DNA of 64,000 nucleotides. Source: an uncultured Aliivibrio sp. Lineage in GTDB: Bacteria; Pseudomonadota; Gammaproteobacteria; Enterobacterales; Vibrionaceae. This document shows positions 10,247-19,634 of this stretch, piece after piece. The translations under genes were made by a program, and so were the position numbers. The stretch's first letter is position 1, and every line of letters starts with the position of its first letter. Under the pieces are notes generated by a model. That model made no database searches, was not told where the DNA came from, and was given only the letters and a program-made list of their open reading frames with translations. The stretch is taken from the NCBI RefSeq assembly GCF_946479765.1, contig NZ_CAMLHO010000001.1, positions 124,001-188,000 of the forward strand, written 5' to 3'.

Positions 10247-11008
10247 ATGACGATTTTGGTGACTCGCCCAGAGCAAGAGAGCCAAGCATTATGTGATGCT
10301 CTGAATCAATTAGGGCATCCTGCTATTTCTCACCCTCTACTTACGATTCATCCAGGTAAAGAGCTCTCTCAACTGCCTGCACTATTTTCCTCTCTCTCTG
10401 AGGGAGATTTTATTATTGCTGTCAGTCAACATGCCGTCCAACACTCACAAGATCACTTGCAATTGCAGCAAATTTCGTGGAAAAAAGGGATAAATTACCT
10501 TGCCGTTGGTCAAAAGAGCGCTCAATACCTCAGAACCTATATTTCAGATCCAGTACACTTTCCGACGCCTAGCGACAGTGAACATTTACTCGCGCTTCCT
10601 GTTTTAAAAAACGTGGCAGGAAAACAGGCCATTATTCTACGTGGTAACGGTGGACGAGACCTCATTTTCGACGCGCTTGAAGAACTCGGCGTAAAAGTCA
10701 CTTACTGTGAAACTTACCAACGAAAATCCACCCCATTTAATGGCTCAACAAAAACCAAAGAGTGGCAAAATAATAACGTAGATACATTAATTATCACCAG
10801 CGGCGAACAACTCTCTTTTTTCACTTCGCAATTTGCTGGTACCGATTTAGATTGGGTATTAAGTTGTCGCTTATTAGTACCTAGTGAACGAATTAACCAA
10901 CTTGGCCAACAACTTGGTTATCAACATATTGAAACGGTTGGCGGAGCCTCTAATTCCGACTTGCTGCACTATCTCAGTGAGCATCATCATGATGGGACTT
11001 TCAAATGA
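10247..11008 (+). CDS. hemD: Uroporphyrinogen-III synthase HemD
   Basis: A 253-residue enzyme that cyclises hydroxymethylbilane to uroporphyrinogen III. HemD proteins diverge strongly. The identification rests on the N-terminal LVTRPEQES segment, the conserved ILRGNGGRDL segment near residue 126, the YCETYQRK motif, the length, and the position directly after hemC. Its 3' end overlaps the hemX start by 4 bases (ATGA), suggesting translational coupling. Confidence 0.93.
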   Translation: MTILVTRPEQESQALCDALNQLGHPAISHPLLTIHPGKELSQLPALFSSLSEGDFIIAVSQHAVQHSQDHLQLQQISWKKGINYLAVGQKSAQYLRTYISDPVHFPTPSDSEHLLALPVLKNVAGKQAIILRGNGGRDLIFDALEELGVKVTYCETYQRKSTPFNGSTKTKEWQNNNVDTLIITSGEQLSFFTSQFAGTDLDWVLSCRLLVPSERINQLGQQLGYQHIETVGGASNSDLLHYLSEHHHDGTFK

Positions 11009-12240
11009 CACAAAATAATAATCAACCACCTGCTTCAAAAGAAAAAGCAGCACAGGTTACCCCTTCTTCTGCCACAGCAAAAGAACAGAAGAAAACAGAA
11101 CAAACAGCTACTTCAGCAACCACTCAAAAAGCAGAAGTACTGGTCGATAAAAAAGGCCGTCGTTTGGGCACTCTTGCCATTATCATTTCGATTCTATTAA
11201 GTGGCGGCAGTTTCTTAGCCTCGCAACACCAGACTACTCAACAACAAATTAAAATAGCACAGCTTGAACAACAACTAAAAAGTGCTGACAGTACCTTTGA
11301 TGCAAAATTAGTAACCGCAGAACAACGCATTACAGATAAAGCCGATGAGATTGTTCGTAAGGCTACCGTTTTAATGCAGCAGCAAGACAAAAGCATTGCT
11401 AGCCTTCAATTAGCTATTGCTGATGTTAAAGGTCGTCGCCCAAACGATTGGTTACTTGCCGAAGCTGACTACTTAGTAAAAATGGCGGGCCGTAAGTTAT
11501 GGCTTGAGCATGATGTGGTAAGTGCAACACGCTTGATGGAAAATGCTGATCAGCGTATTTCAGCATTAAACGATCCAAGCTTAATGCCATTACGTCGTGC
11601 AATGGCGAGTGATATCTCCACTCTAAAGGCGATCCCATTAATTGACCGTGACGGCTTGGTATTAAAACTAAACAGCCTTGAACAGCAAATCAATACCTTA
11701 CCTCTGGCTAGCGCAGTGCTTCCTGAAGCTGATGTGATTAAAAAGAAAGAAGTATCAACTAACATCAATGACTGGCAGTCAAACTTAATGCAGTCTCTGG
11801 ATGATTTTGCAGGTCACTTCATTACTTATCGAGTACGTGAAGGCAATGTCATTCCTTTACTTAGTCCTGAGCAGCACTTTTACCTAAAAGAGAACATTAA
11901 AGGTAAGTTACTGCTTGCTGCTACAGCATTATATCGCGAACAAAGTGAAGTGTATGCGACCTCATTAGAAAGTGCCAAGCTATGGTCTTCTCAATACTTC
12001 CAACAAGATGATCCTGCTGTTAAGAGTTTTATGGCTCAGCTAGACTCACTAGAAAAATTCAAAGTAGATGTACGTTATCCACAAAAAATGAAAACTCAAG
12101 CACTGTTGTCTGATTTAATTTCTGAGCGTTTACGTCGTAATATAGACGCAATTGGTGAAACATCTGTAAAAGCGAGTCCTGTAAAAGAAAAAGCAGCCCC
12201 AATGAAACAAGCTGAAGCGACAGAAGGAGGTAAATCATGA
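11005..12240 (+). CDS. hemX: HemX family membrane protein
   Basis: A 411-residue protein with a low-complexity N-terminus rich in Lys, Ala, Thr and Gln. One transmembrane helix follows (about residues 53-72), then a coiled-coil stretch and a large periplasmic domain. This is the layout of gammaproteobacterial HemX. HemX was once annotated as a uroporphyrinogen-III methyltransferase, but the sequence shows no methyltransferase motif. Its role in haem synthesis is unproven. Start and stop both overlap the neighbours by 4 bases. Confidence 0.88.
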   Translation: MTQNNNQPPASKEKAAQVTPSSATAKEQKKTEQTATSATTQKAEVLVDKKGRRLGTLAIIISILLSGGSFLASQHQTTQQQIKIAQLEQQLKSADSTFDAKLVTAEQRITDKADEIVRKATVLMQQQDKSIASLQLAIADVKGRRPNDWLLAEADYLVKMAGRKLWLEHDVVSATRLMENADQRISALNDPSLMPLRRAMASDISTLKAIPLIDRDGLVLKLNSLEQQINTLPLASAVLPEADVIKKKEVSTNINDWQSNLMQSLDDFAGHFITYRVREGNVIPLLSPEQHFYLKENIKGKLLLAATALYREQSEVYATSLESAKLWSSQYFQQDDPAVKSFMAQLDSLEKFKVDVRYPQKMKTQALLSDLISERLRRNIDAIGETSVKASPVKEKAAPMKQAEATEGGKS

Positions 12241-13421
12241 TCCGATTACTTCTTCTAGCCATTGTTTTAGTTGGTGGATTAATCGTAGGAACGACATTTG
12301 CCGATCAACAAGGGTATGTTCTTATCTCAGTCGCAGATACAACGATTGAAATGAGCTTAACAACATTGGTTATCTTTATCGGTGCCTTAATCGCTGGATT
12401 GTTTTTACTGGAGATAATCGTTAAACGTATTCTCTCTGTTAGCAACTTTACTCGTGGTTGGTTCAGTGCTCGCCATTTACGTAAAGCACGCTACAACACG
12501 TTTAAAGGTATGATTAAACTACATGAGGGTGAATGGAAAGAAGCTGAACGTCTAATAACTAAAGGCGGACGCCATAATGACTTTCCACTATTAAACTATC
12601 TTGCCGCAGCAGAAGCCGCTCAAGGTCGAAAGCAAATAGTACAGCGTGATAAATATTTGCAGTTGGCTTCTGAGCAATCAGACAGTCGATTGGCGGTCGC
12701 GTTAACCAGCGCTAAATTACAAATGCGCGAAGAGCAATATGAGTTTGCTCTTGCTACGCTGCAATCAGTTAAAGTCGATTATCCTCGTAACCCGGTATTA
12801 CTTGAGCTATTAAAAGAGTGTTATTTAGCACTTAACGAGTGGCAAGCGCTGAAACATATTATTCACCCTCTGACTAAAGCTAGCCTTATCTCTGATCAAC
12901 AAGCATTAGAGTTAGAAGAAAAAGCAGAGTGTGGATTAATGGAACTCATCGCAAGTAAACAAGGAACCGCTGGATTATTAGAGCATTGGAATGCGTTACC
13001 TAAGAAGTTAAAAAAACACGTTCCTGTATTGGTCTGTTTGATTAAACAATTACATTCACGTAAGGCGGATTCAGAAGCGTATATTATCTTGCGTGATAAT
13101 CTGAAAAAGTACAGTGATGACCGCTTAGTTGCGCTATTACCAACCTTGAATCTAGCGGATTATCACCCTGCGACGGTATTACTTGAAAGCATGGCGAATT
13201 ATGATGCTCGTAATCCTGTTATTCAAAGCACACTTGGTCAGTTGTATATGCGCGCCGAGAAATGGCAACCTGCTCGTGAGCATTTTGAGGCGGCATTAGA
13301 GGTTCGTGAAGATATGTCTGACTATGCTTACCTTGCTCGTGTATTGGATAAGCAAAACCGTAAACAAGCGGCGGCGGATCTTTCTCGTAAAGCCTTAACC
13401 ATGATGGGCTCTGATGCTTAA
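12237..13421 (+). CDS. hemY: HemY family TPR membrane protein
   Basis: A 394-residue protein with two N-terminal transmembrane helices (about residues 2-22 and 40-62), then a cytoplasmic domain of helical repeats of the tetratricopeptide type. The last repeat is AEKWQPAREHFEAALEVREDMSDYAYLARVLDKQ. It matches the enterobacterial HemY of the hemCDXY operon and is unrelated to the HemY protoporphyrinogen oxidase of Bacillus. Its exact function is unknown. It is the last gene of the operon and is followed by a strong terminator. Confidence 0.9.
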   Translation: MIRLLLLAIVLVGGLIVGTTFADQQGYVLISVADTTIEMSLTTLVIFIGALIAGLFLLEIIVKRILSVSNFTRGWFSARHLRKARYNTFKGMIKLHEGEWKEAERLITKGGRHNDFPLLNYLAAAEAAQGRKQIVQRDKYLQLASEQSDSRLAVALTSAKLQMREEQYEFALATLQSVKVDYPRNPVLLELLKECYLALNEWQALKHIIHPLTKASLISDQQALELEEKAECGLMELIASKQGTAGLLEHWNALPKKLKKHVPVLVCLIKQLHSRKADSEAYIILRDNLKKYSDDRLVALLPTLNLADYHPATVLLESMANYDARNPVIQSTLGQLYMRAEKWQPAREHFEAALEVREDMSDYAYLARVLDKQNRKQAAADLSRKALTMMGSDA

Positions 13422-13442
13422 TACTCTTTAGTTATAATCATA

Positions 13443-13475
13443 AAAAATGCCACTTCATAATGAGGTGGCATTTTT
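13443..13475. terminator. Terminator after hemY, also able to serve fre
   Basis: A stem of ATGCCACTTCAT with ATGAGGTGGCAT (one mismatch) is flanked by A and T runs on either side, between the convergent hemY and fre. Confidence 0.85.
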
Positions 13476-13510
13476 ATTGGTATTCATTTTATTGATATCA
13501 GCTAAGTGCT

Positions 13511-13540
13511 AAGTTTATAAGAGCCAAGTTTATAAGAGCC
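13511..13540. repeat. Exact tandem duplication of 15 bases
   Basis: AAGTTTATAAGAGCC occurs twice head to tail, just after the fre stop codon. It is probably a slippage product with no function I can see. Confidence 0.9.
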
Positions 13541-13544
13541 AAAC

Positions 13545-14255
13545 TTAAATAAAGGCGAATGCATCACCAAAAAGTTGTTCTTTCTTTGCTTGCTTCTTTG
13601 TCGTGAACTGCTCACGTGCTGCGCCTGCCATTTCAAAACGACCTGCAATGTAAATATCCATATCAGCTAATGAGCTAAAATCGGCTTTTACCGCTTCAAG
13701 TACATTACCAGTCTTTCCTGTCCAACCTGCAGTTTGCTCTACTACTGGTACAAAGGTAATGTGCTTATGTGCTGCTGCAATGGTTTCTATCTCTGCTTTT
13801 GCATACAGTTGATGCTCATCACGGCCACCCCAGTATAGGAAGATTGGTTTTTGGATGTTTTGACTGATGCAGTGATCTAAAATTGAGCGCACATAACTAA
13901 AACCTGTACCACCCGCAATCAACAACATTGAGCGCTCGCTGTCTTCACGGATCCACGCTTCACCATGAGGGGCATCAATTTGAATATCACCGCCATTTTC
14001 CAGTGCGGCTTTCATTGATTCAATCACTTCACCTGCGTAAGCATTATGTTCAGCCGCGCCGATATGAAGTTCTATTTCACCCTCATGACGACAAGGGCTA
14101 CTTGCGATTGAGAACGGACGCTTGTCTTTCTCTCCCATTACAACCATTAAGTATTGGCCCGCTTTGAACGCGACGGGCTGCTCTGGGTGAAGTAATATTT
14201 GAAAAGTATTACAAGCCAACGGCTCGATAGACTTTACTTTGCAATTGATTGGCAT
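13545..14255 (-). CDS. fre: NAD(P)H-flavin reductase Fre
   Basis: A 236-residue flavin reductase of the ferredoxin-NADP reductase fold. The flavin-binding motif RPFSIASSP sits near residues 66-74. The nucleotide-binding motif [16 protein letters not shown] is near residue 111, and the C-terminal GDAFAFI is typical of Fre/LuxG. It supplies free reduced flavin. In this gene order, next to ubiD, reduced FMN is plausibly used by UbiX for making the UbiD cofactor. In luminous Vibrionaceae Fre can also feed luciferase. A small ferredoxin gene lies 89 bases upstream on the same strand. Confidence 0.95.
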   Translation of the reverse strand: MPINCKVKSIEPLACNTFQILLHPEQPVAFKAGQYLMVVMGEKDKRPFSIASSPCRHEGEIELHIGAAEHNAYAGEVIESMKAALENGGDIQIDAPHGEAWIREDSERSMLLIAGGTGFSYVRSILDHCISQNIQKPIFLYWGGRDEHQLYAKAEIETIAAAHKHITFVPVVEQTAGWTGKTGNVLEAVKADFSSLADMDIYIAGRFEMAGAAREQFTTKKQAKKEQLFGDAFAFI

Positions 14256-14344
14256 GACTTTCCTTTTTCAGCTAATACCTATTTTAAAATGGTACTTATA
14301 CGCTGTAATTATTATGTTGAGTAACGTTATTATAAAGGCTGGAT

Positions 14345-14608
14345 TTATTCTAACAACAGCACTAAATCACTTTTTGCTGTTGCCTGACACGCAAATACCC
14401 ACCCTTCTTGTTGTTCTTTGTCGGTTAGAAGTGGTTCTAAATCGTATTCAACTTCCCCTTCTAACTTTTTACATAAGCACATGGCACATGCACCTACTTG
14501 GCATCGATTTGGGTAATTAATGCCCGATTCTAATGCCGCATCAAGGATCGTTTGTCCTTCTTTGATGCTGAATTCTTTTTGCTGTGGGAGTAAGGTTATT
14601 TTTTTCAC
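14345..14608 (-). CDS. Small plant-type [2Fe-2S] ferredoxin
   Basis: An 87-residue ferredoxin. The cluster ligands are visible as C-x4-C-x2-C in [10 protein letters not shown] and a fourth Cys in VFACQA. The start is GTG at 14608, overlapping the ubiD stop by 4 bases (GTGA), which implies translational coupling to ubiD. It resembles YfaE and the ferredoxin domains of FNR-type reductases. Fre itself lacks a ferredoxin domain, so the pair could act as a split reductase. The electron acceptor is not shown by the sequence. Confidence 0.85.
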   Translation of the reverse strand: MKKITLLPQQKEFSIKEGQTILDAALESGINYPNRCQVGACAMCLCKKLEGEVEYDLEPLLTDKEQQEGWVFACQATAKSDLVLLLE

Positions 14609-16452
14609 AAAATACCTAATTCATCCCAAATATAGTCAATTTTAGCGACGACTTCTGGGTCTTTTTTGATTGGAGTTCCCCATTCACGAAGGCATTCGTC
14701 TTCCCATTTATTGGTCGCATCTAGACCCACTTTTGAATGACTCGTTTCGCTTTTCAGGAATAATGTGTCTCTTGCTGGATCCATTCGCGTCGTCACAGCC
14801 CAAATAATGTCATTCCAATCACTCACATTGACATCACCGTCACACACGATAACAAACTTGTTCTCATCAAACTGAGACCAAACCGCCTCCATGATTTTCT
14901 TTCCATTACCAGAGACTTGTTTACTAATCGACACGACAACCATATTGGCATTGTCATTTTGTAAGTGAATATCGATAATTTCTGGAAATTCTTTCGTTAA
15001 CTCAGCTAAGCAGCCTTCAATATGCTCGCTACCTGTATCTATCGCTGACAATTCGACATTTGGTGACAGTGCTAATTCTGCGTCCCACTTCTTAGTAATG
15101 TCTAAGCCCATCTTTGAGCCCAAGCCAACTACTGGTGAGGCAAAATCTAGTGAGTCGATAGGCGTATTCTCTATCATCAAACTATCTCGAAACGGGTCCA
15201 TATGCTGAGACATTGCGGCTGTCACTTGTGACCAATCTCGTGCATTCACTTCTTCGTCGCATACCAAAACAAATTTAGTGTACATAAACTGACGCAAGAA
15301 CGACCATACCCCCATCATCACGCGTTTAGCATGACCAGGATATTGTTTCTTCATCGTCACTACTGCCATTCGATATGAACACCCTTCTGGTGGCAGGTAA
15401 AAATCAATAATTTCTGGGAATTGCTTTTGTAGAATTGGCACAAACACTTCATTTAATGCCACACCCAATACGGCAGGTTCATCTGGCGGACGACCGGTGT
15501 AGGTACTGTGATAAATAGGGTCTTTACGCATCGTAATGTGAGTTACAGTAAAGACATGATGCTTTTCAACTTCATTGTAGTAACCGGTGTGATCGCCATA
15601 AGGCCCTTCATCAGCGAACTCTGTTGGATCGATATACCCTTCAAGTACAATTTCAGCACTGGCTGGTACTTCTAACTCATTACTAATCGATTTGGTAATT
15701 TCAGTTCTACTGCCACGTAAAAGACCGGCAAAAGCGTATTCAGATAAAGTATCAGGAACAGGGGTAACGGCACCTAAAATAGTGGCAGGATCAGCACCAA
15801 ATGCGACAGAGATAGGGAAAGGTTCGCCCGGATTAGTTTCCATCCAGTCACGTAAGTCTAACGCACCACCACGATGAGCAAGCCAACGCATAATCACTTT
15901 ATTTTTACTGAGCTTTTGCTGACGATAAATACCCAAGTTCTGACGTTTTTTGTTTGGGCCTTTCGTGATAGTTAACCCCCAAGTTAATAGAGGTGCAACA
16001 TCATCAGCCCAACAACTCATTACTGGAAGTTTATCCAAATCAACGTCATCACCCTGCCATACGATCTGCTGGCAAGGTGCTTTACGAATTTTCTTGGTTG
16101 GCATATTCAATACTTGTTTGAATACCGGCAATTTATTAAGCGCGTCTTTAAACCCTTGTGGTGGCTCCGGCTCTTTTAGATAGGCTAATAATTTACCAAC
16201 TTCACGCAGTTCCAGAACGTCTTGACGCCCCATGCCTATCGCAACACGTTCAGCAGTACCAAATAAATTAGTGAGCACTGGCATGTCATAACCAATAGGA
16301 TTTTCAAACAGCAATGCAGGACCTCCAGCTCGTAAAGTACGATCGCTGATCTCTGTCATTTCATAATGAGGGTCAATGGGGTGTGAAATGCGTTTTAGCT
16401 GGCCAATCTCTTCTAAGTGACCGAGAAAGTCGCGTAAATCCTTATATTGCAT
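14605..16452 (-). CDS. ubiD: 4-hydroxy-3-polyprenylbenzoate decarboxylase UbiD with duplicated C-terminal segment
   Basis: A 615-residue member of the UbiD family, which uses prenylated FMN to remove the carboxyl group of polyprenyl-hydroxybenzoate in ubiquinone synthesis. E. coli UbiD is roughly 120 residues shorter. The core is intact, including NLGIYRQQ and the [16 protein letters not shown] segment (residues 278-293) with the catalytic Glu region. The extra length comes from an internal duplication: residues 343-456 and 487-583 repeat the same order of motifs (FPEIID, K.VM..VWS, KFV.VCD..VN..DW, MDP.RD.L, VGLD.T.KW). The normal UbiD tail, ending [11 protein letters not shown], follows the second copy. 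Confidence 0.95.
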   Translation of the reverse strand: MQYKDLRDFLGHLEEIGQLKRISHPIDPHYEMTEISDRTLRAGGPALLFENPIGYDMPVLTNLFGTAERVAIGMGRQDVLELREVGKLLAYLKEPEPPQGFKDALNKLPVFKQVLNMPTKKIRKAPCQQIVWQGDDVDLDKLPVMSCWADDVAPLLTWGLTITKGPNKKRQNLGIYRQQKLSKNKVIMRWLAHRGGALDLRDWMETNPGEPFPISVAFGADPATILGAVTPVPDTLSEYAFAGLLRGSRTEITKSISNELEVPASAEIVLEGYIDPTEFADEGPYGDHTGYYNEVEKHHVFTVTHITMRKDPIYHSTYTGRPPDEPAVLGVALNEVFVPILQKQFPEIIDFYLPPEGCSYRMAVVTMKKQYPGHAKRVMMGVWSFLRQFMYTKFVLVCDEEVNARDWSQVTAAMSQHMDPFRDSLMIENTPIDSLDFASPVVGLGSKMGLDITKKWDAELALSPNVELSAIDTGSEHIEGCLAELTKEFPEIIDIHLQNDNANMVVVSISKQVSGNGKKIMEAVWSQFDENKFVIVCDGDVNVSDWNDIIWAVTTRMDPARDTLFLKSETSHSKVGLDATNKWEDECLREWGTPIKKDPEVVAKIDYIWDELGIL

Positions 16453-16542
16453 CGCTATCTACATGTAGTGAAGTTTGGATAGATTATACCCAAACTATGG
16501 CATATCCCCAACCCACATCCATTAGAGTTGGATCAAATTACG

Positions 16543-17538
16543 TTAACGCTGTGATAGCGCTAAACCTACGTGTTGTTTACGTACTTTATTTCGAGTCGTT
16601 GACAAACTTTCTAACCAAGGCGCATGCCCATAATTAGCCAAATGCATAGCTACCGCACCACCGTCTTGAATATGATCTATCTTAGCAAGTAAGAACACCT
16701 GAACATTTTGAGGAAGCGGATGAAGCTGCGCGAGTGAGGCAAACGCATTCTGTTTTAAAGACGGGTTATTAGTGGCAGCCATTATTTGCTGTGTTGCAAA
16801 TGGGTCTGGCGCTACGGTCGATAGACGAGCAAGCTCAGCAATACTGTGCTGATCGGTGCGCATTTTCCATAAGATTTTATACACATCACTATTTTGAGAG
16901 AGCTGCGCCAAACGCACCATGACTTCTGTGGTTGGTAACCAAACAGACAATGGGTCATCGGTGATCTGAGAGACAAGATACTCTAAGGCTTCCGGTGTTA
17001 AGCTGTCTAATTCAGCCAATACAATGGATTGACGAACGCGAACTTCATGAGGTTCACCCACCAACCATTCCGATAACACTAAACGATGCTCTTCAGCCGC
17101 AAGAATAAAATCCAACACTTGTTGGTCTTTTGACATTTGGCTTAATACACGAGAAGCAATACTAGAATAATCAAAGGCCAGTTTAGTCACCACATAGCCA
17201 TTACCTTGCTCTTTAATCGTGTAGGTAGGGTGAATAGAAAGCTGCTGCTTTAACCAAATAGTTCCTTTAGGGTCTAGGATTAGTTGTTGCTGTTCTATCT
17301 GTTGCACGAGCATGAAACGTACTGCTTCTTGCTGTGGCATAGAGAGACGATCGAGAGAAAAATTAAGCGTGATGATGTCGCCATCAACTAAATATTGATG
17401 CAGTTCATCTACCTTCTTATTGAGTTGCTGATCACCCAATAAACTCTGTGCAAAGTTAGGTTGAATTTCAGAGGCTGATGCCTGACCAACCAGCAAACTT
17501 ACCGAGAGGAGGATTGATGCTAACAGTCCTTGTTGCAT
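16543..17538 (-). CDS. Secreted protein of unknown function, helical repeats
   Basis: A 331-residue protein I do not recognise. It begins with a clear signal peptide (hydrophobic core LLASILLSVSLLVG, likely cleavage after ASA near residue 22), so it should be periplasmic or secreted. The rest is alpha-helical and looks like degenerate HEAT or ARM repeats in the second half (residues about 180-310). There are no cysteines after the signal peptide and no catalytic motif. A good GGAGAG ribosome-binding site precedes the ATG. It lies between ubiD and rho, on the same strand but about 90 bases from ubiD, and seems specific to Vibrio-like genomes. Confidence 0.8.
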   Translation of the reverse strand: MQQGLLASILLSVSLLVGQASASEIQPNFAQSLLGDQQLNKKVDELHQYLVDGDIITLNFSLDRLSMPQQEAVRFMLVQQIEQQQLILDPKGTIWLKQQLSIHPTYTIKEQGNGYVVTKLAFDYSSIASRVLSQMSKDQQVLDFILAAEEHRLVLSEWLVGEPHEVRVRQSIVLAELDSLTPEALEYLVSQITDDPLSVWLPTTEVMVRLAQLSQNSDVYKILWKMRTDQHSIAELARLSTVAPDPFATQQIMAATNNPSLKQNAFASLAQLHPLPQNVQVFLLAKIDHIQDGGAVAMHLANYGHAPWLESLSTTRNKVRKQHVGLALSQR

Positions 17539-17630
17539 AGGTTACTCTCCTTAAATGAACTAAGTTGATACTCCTTATCAAGCCTAGTACAAATGATAAT
17601 GCAGTCAAGTTAACAGATAATCAACAAAAA

Positions 17631-17653
17631 ACGCCACCTAATAGGCAGCGTTT
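17631..17653 (-). terminator. Terminator of rho
   Basis: On the minus strand AACGCTGCC pairs with GGTGGCGTT (two G-U pairs) around a TATTA loop, followed by a run of T. It lies 45 bases after the rho stop. Confidence 0.8.
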
Positions 17654-17697
17654 CATTATTTATCGATCTTAGTACCAATAATTGAGAAAAATATCAG

Positions 17698-18957
17698 TTA
17701 CTGACGACGCATCGCATCAAAGAACTCATCATTAGTCTTCGTCATTGATAGTTTATCAATCAAGAATTCCATTGCATCGGCTTCACCCATTGGGTGAACA
17801 ATCTTGCGTAAGATCCACATCTTCTGTAGTTCATCAGTCTTCGTCAGTAACTCTTCACGACGAGTACCTGAACGCTTAAAGTCAATCGCAGGGAATATAC
17901 GTTTTTCCGCAATTTTACGGTTCAAATGCAATTCCATGTTACCAGTACCTTTAAACTCTTCGTAGATAACTTCATCCATTTTAGAGCCAGTATCAACCAG
18001 TGCCGTTGCAATGATAGTTAAACTACCACCTTCTTCAACGTTACGAGCCGCACCAAAGAAGCGCTTAGGACGATGTAATGCATTGGCATCAATACCACCA
18101 GTAAGAACTTTACCTGATGATGGAATAACTGTGTTGTACGCACGAGCAAGACGAGTAATTGAATCCAATAGGATAACCACATCTTTTTTATGCTCGACAA
18201 GACGTTTCGCTTTCTCAATAACCATTTCAGCAACTTGTACGTGACGAGACGCTGGCTCATCAAACGTAGACGCAATTACTTCACCTTTAACAAGGCGTTG
18301 CATCTCAGTTACTTCTTCTGGACGTTCATCGATAAGCAGAACCATTAACTCACACTCAGGGTAGTTATGAGCAATACTTTGGGCGATGTTTTGAAGTAGC
18401 ATTGTTTTACCCGCTTTTGGCGGAGCAACAATCAGACCACGTTGACCACGGCCAATCGGTGATGCTAAATCAAGAATACGCGCTGTAATATCTTCTGTTG
18501 AACCATTACCACGTTCCATGCGTAAACGATCGTTTGCATGTAAAGGGGTAAGGTTTTCAAAAAGGATTTTATTACGTGCGTTGTCTGGGCGGTCATAGTT
18601 AACGGCGTTTACTTTAAGAAGTGCGAAGTAACGCTCGCCATCTTTTGGTGGACGAATCTTTCCGCCAATCGTATCACCAGTACGTAAGTTAAAACGACGA
18701 ATTTGGCTTGGAGATACATAAATATCATCCGGGCCAGCCAAGTAAGAACAATCTGCTGAACGAAGGAAACCAAAGCCATCTTGAAGAATCTCAAGAACAC
18801 CATCTCCAAAGATGTCTTCACCGCTTTTCGCATGTTGCTTAAGGATGGAGAAGATGATGTCTTGTTTTCTTAGACGAGCTAGGTTTTCTAGGCCTAATGA
18901 TTCGCCAAGAGCAACAAGATCCGATACAGGTCGGTTTTTAAGTTCAGTAAGATTCAT
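17698..18957 (-). CDS. rho: Transcription termination factor Rho
   Basis: A 419-residue hexameric RNA-dependent ATPase. It has the N-terminal helical and cold-shock RNA-binding domains (with DGFGFLRS and [13 protein letters not shown]). The ATPase domain carries Walker [12 protein letters not shown], the [13 protein letters not shown] motif, Walker [17 protein letters not shown], and the Q/R loops. It is nearly identical to E. coli Rho. The ATG at 18957 gives the universal MNLTELK start; an upstream in-frame start at 18981 adds 8 residues not found in the family. The 170-base region upstream is a plausible long leader for Rho autoregulation. Confidence 0.98.
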   Translation of the reverse strand: MNLTELKNRPVSDLVALGESLGLENLARLRKQDIIFSILKQHAKSGEDIFGDGVLEILQDGFGFLRSADCSYLAGPDDIYVSPSQIRRFNLRTGDTIGGKIRPPKDGERYFALLKVNAVNYDRPDNARNKILFENLTPLHANDRLRMERGNGSTEDITARILDLASPIGRGQRGLIVAPPKAGKTMLLQNIAQSIAHNYPECELMVLLIDERPEEVTEMQRLVKGEVIASTFDEPASRHVQVAEMVIEKAKRLVEHKKDVVILLDSITRLARAYNTVIPSSGKVLTGGIDANALHRPKRFFGAARNVEEGGSLTIIATALVDTGSKMDEVIYEEFKGTGNMELHLNRKIAEKRIFPAIDFKRSGTRREELLTKTDELQKMWILRKIVHPMGEADAMEFLIDKLSMTKTNDEFFDAMRRQ

Positions 18958-19138
18958 AGTGGTAGGTAGTTGTTTAGTCAAAATCAGATTCTATCTTTAG
19001 TTGATTTAAGAATGGATGACCTTCGAGCTCGGTCAGAAATGAAATCGTATGAAATACGCCCGATAAACTATCACTTATTCGCATTTTAGTCTAGGGCTTG
19101 GCCCTGATTTCTAACCTTAGCTTAGCTCAGATAAAACA

Positions 19139-19175
19139 AAACCGCACATAATTTCTCATTATATACGGTTCTATC
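19139..19175 (-). terminator. Terminator of trxA
   Basis: On the minus strand a 12-bp stem (ACCGTATATAAT with ATTATGTGCGGT, two G-U pairs) has a 5-base loop and is followed by TTTTGTTTTAT. It lies just after the trxA stop. Confidence 0.75.
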
Positions 19176-19195
19176 TGACTTAATTGCACCCTATC

Positions 19196-19522
19196 TTATA
19201 GGTTTGCATCAAGAAACTCTTTAAGTTGAGTTTTAGAAAGTGCACCCACTTTCGTTGCAGCGACGCCACCATCTTTAAACAAAAGAAGTGTTGGAATACC
19301 ACGAATACCAAATTTTGGTGGTGTTTCTGCATTCTGATCGATATTTAATTTACCAATCGTTAATCGGCCTTCGTACTCATCGGCGATTTCATCCAGGATA
19401 GGAGCAATCATTTTACAAGGACCACACCATTCTGCCCAGAAATCTACTAGTACTGGGCCCGCTGCATTGATCACACTTTCTTCAAAACCGCTATCTGTAA
19501 GCTGCAAAATTTTGTCGCTCAT
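19196..19522 (-). CDS. trxA: Thioredoxin 1 TrxA
   Basis: A 108-residue thioredoxin with the redox-active motif [10 protein letters not shown] (Cys residues near 33 and 36) and the cis-proline segment RGIPTLLLF. It reduces disulfides in ribonucleotide reductase, methionine sulfoxide reductase and other proteins. The ATG at 19522 gives MSDKILQL as in other gammaproteobacteria; a longer frame upstream has no homology and runs into the rhlB promoter region. It lies upstream of rho on the same strand, as in E. coli, and diverges from rhlB. Confidence 0.97.
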   Translation of the reverse strand: MSDKILQLTDSGFEESVINAAGPVLVDFWAEWCGPCKMIAPILDEIADEYEGRLTIGKLNIDQNAETPPKFGIRGIPTLLLFKDGGVAATKVGALSKTQLKEFLDANL

Positions 19523-19634
19523 CGTCAACTCCAACGTTAAATTTAAAGGCTGATTTGATGATAACCAGCAAATTGATGCTCTATTTGAATGGAATACGTT
19601 TCGTATTGCAAGCTTTAACTGATATTCTATAGCA

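Noticed and set aside
12075-12083. A perfect DnaA box TTATCCACA inside hemX
   Set aside because: It is a single box in a coding region with no cluster or AT-rich unwinding element nearby. The replication origin is expected beyond gyrB.
18018-18275. Open frames antisense or shifted within rho, uvrD, fadB, thiC and other long genes
   Set aside because: All lie within strongly conserved genes in other frames and show no family similarity.
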